Shown: positions 62,951 to 64,000 of the stretch, piece after piece
Position numbering within the stretch: position 1 is the first letter of the stretch
How the letters are laid out: every line of letters starts with the position of its first letter
The notes under the pieces: model-generated
What the model saw: only the letters and a program-made list of their open reading frames with translations
The model's database searches: none
What the model was told of the DNA's origin: nothing
Program-made: the position numbers and the translations under genes
Assembly (NCBI RefSeq): GCF_963678975.1
Contig: NC_089279.1
Location: 35,669,933-35,733,932 of the forward strand
Length of the DNA: 64,000 nt
Direction: 5' to 3'
Origin: Dysidea avara
Lineage: Eukaryota; Porifera; Demospongiae; Dictyoceratida; Dysideidae

Positions 62951-64000
62951 ATGGATGAGAGCAGTGATAGTATTAAAGTGCTGGTTAAGAGCCCTAACCA
63001 GTCCGTGAAAGATTTCGTTGTTGACTGTCACTCAGACTGGACTATCGCTAACTTAAAACAGTTTCTCTCGATCAATTACCCCAGTAATCCGGTACGTTGT
63101 GTAGTAACGATAAGATAGTTTATAATTTATAAGAAATAGATTTCTTGTACAAGAAGCTCGTAATATTTGTCACGGTGGTTTGTTTTGTTGGGCGTTAATT
63201 AGACGAAAACATTTCCTCGTAGTGAGGAAGAAGCCTCAGTAGTTACTGTTAACTGGTGGTGCTTATTATTAACAAATCATTTTGCTCCAGCCGGCGACTA
63301 GCCAGCGACTGATACATGCGGGGAAGATGCTTCACGACATCATGGTTGTCAGGGATATATTCAAACAAGTAAGTTAACATGTTAACATTGTTATTACTGA
63401 ATGGTAGGGGATTATTGGTAGCTAATTATATGTATACCTGTAAATATTATTTGCATCAAGATGTGATGATGCAATCAATCATTGAAACGCAGACACAAGG
63501 GGGTGTTATGTAGACATGCAGTGTAGGAAGATCTGTTCTTGTGGTAATTTTCACCTTGACCGGTGACTTAAGATATGTGATTTTGCATCCGATATTCATA
63601 TTTATCAATTGTGGGTGTCAAAATTTTGTCCTCGACCATTGATTTGTGTGAATTTGGCACCCTTGACTGTCTGTGAGTTTGATCATGGCCAAAATTGACC
63701 TGCCTGTGTGTCACCCCCTTGAATCAGTCTGTATGTGTGTAATTGTTTTGTTTTCTCTAGCCTGAGGCAGGGGAGACAGTCACTGTTCATCTGGTTTGTG
63801 TTCAAACAACTACTAATAGTGTAGGAGTGTCAACAAAGACTACCAGTTCTGATGGAGCTGCAGAGCATAGACATTCAGTGTCATCGGCCACTCCTGCGGT
63901 GTGTTTGTGTTTTGTATAATATGTCTGACTGCGTTTAGGCATAGTGTATGAACTTGCAATGTTATATCAGAGTACAAGACTACACATATTAATGTAACAA
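62951..64000 (+). CDS. HERPUD1/2 homologue, ER-associated degradation (5' part)
   Basis: Exons 62951-63091, 63291-63368, 63761-63898, all phase 0; continues past the right edge. It encodes an N-terminal ubiquitin-like domain: IKVLVKSPNQSVKDF, SDWTIANLKQFLSINYPSNP, QRLIHAGKMLHDIMVVRDIF, TVTVHLVCVQ, then a Ser/Thr-rich linker (SVGVSTKTTSSDGAAEHRH). This matches HERPUD1/HERPUD2 (SPNQ, DQRLIYSGKLL, HLVC). Family members are ER-membrane proteins that help assemble the HRD1 ERAD ligase; the transmembrane part would lie outside the window. Which paralogue it is cannot be decided. Confidence 0.9.

Overview
This is eukaryotic (metazoan) DNA. Almost every conserved gene is split into many short exons with GT-AG introns, and the sequence is AT-rich and crowded with non-autonomous DNA transposons. 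A DEATH-NACHT-LRR receptor plus animal genes such as EDC4, CCNDBP1, FEM1, HERPUD and a RING/UIM RNF114-type ligase suggest an early-branching animal. A demosponge is my best guess, but this is inference; the species cannot be read from the window.

Layout. 1-3630 (+): the 3' part of EDC4 (mRNA decapping scaffold). 4326-9406 (-): CCNDBP1/GCIP, convergent with EDC4. 9798-18436 (+): DUS2 (tRNA dihydrouridine synthase), divergent from CCNDBP1 across about 390 bp. An intronless FEM1-type CRL2 substrate receptor lies antisense inside DUS2 intron 10 (13708-15603, -). 19245-23665 (-): an RNF114/125/166-type E3 ligase, divergent from EXOSC7 (23742-38058, +) with only 76 bp between the two start codons. 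EXOSC7 intron 5 is 8.7 kb long because it holds a complete but decayed Gypsy LTR retrotransposon (30623-35150, -) and other repeats. 41061-43858 (-): a DEATH-NACHT-LRR receptor. 43859-59600 is a repeat-dominated stretch with hAT-like elements, foldbacks, LINE remnants and an SDR39U1 pseudogene (52217-52731, -). 59603-61568 (+): GCSH, followed by decayed duplicates of its exons 3 and 5. 62951 to the right edge (+): the 5' part of a HERPUD1/2 homologue.

The genes do not form a pathway. They cover housekeeping RNA metabolism (EDC4, DUS2, EXOSC7), protein degradation (FEM1, RNF114-like, HERPUD), mitochondrial glycine cleavage (GCSH), a cell-cycle regulator (CCNDBP1) and innate immunity (NLR). The shared theme is arrangement: tight divergent promoters and transposon-rich introns. 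Exon models were built by hand from splice sites, reading phase and remembered family sequence; the conserved genes keep phase across all their exons.

The most unusual signals are: a dispersed 20-bp motif present at least 11 times, one copy of which appears to supply the splice acceptor of the last EXOSC7 exon; a (CA)n expansion inside one of two otherwise roughly 95-bp Gypsy LTRs; the intronless nested FEM1; and a group of short hAT-type elements with recognisable 8-bp target duplications.
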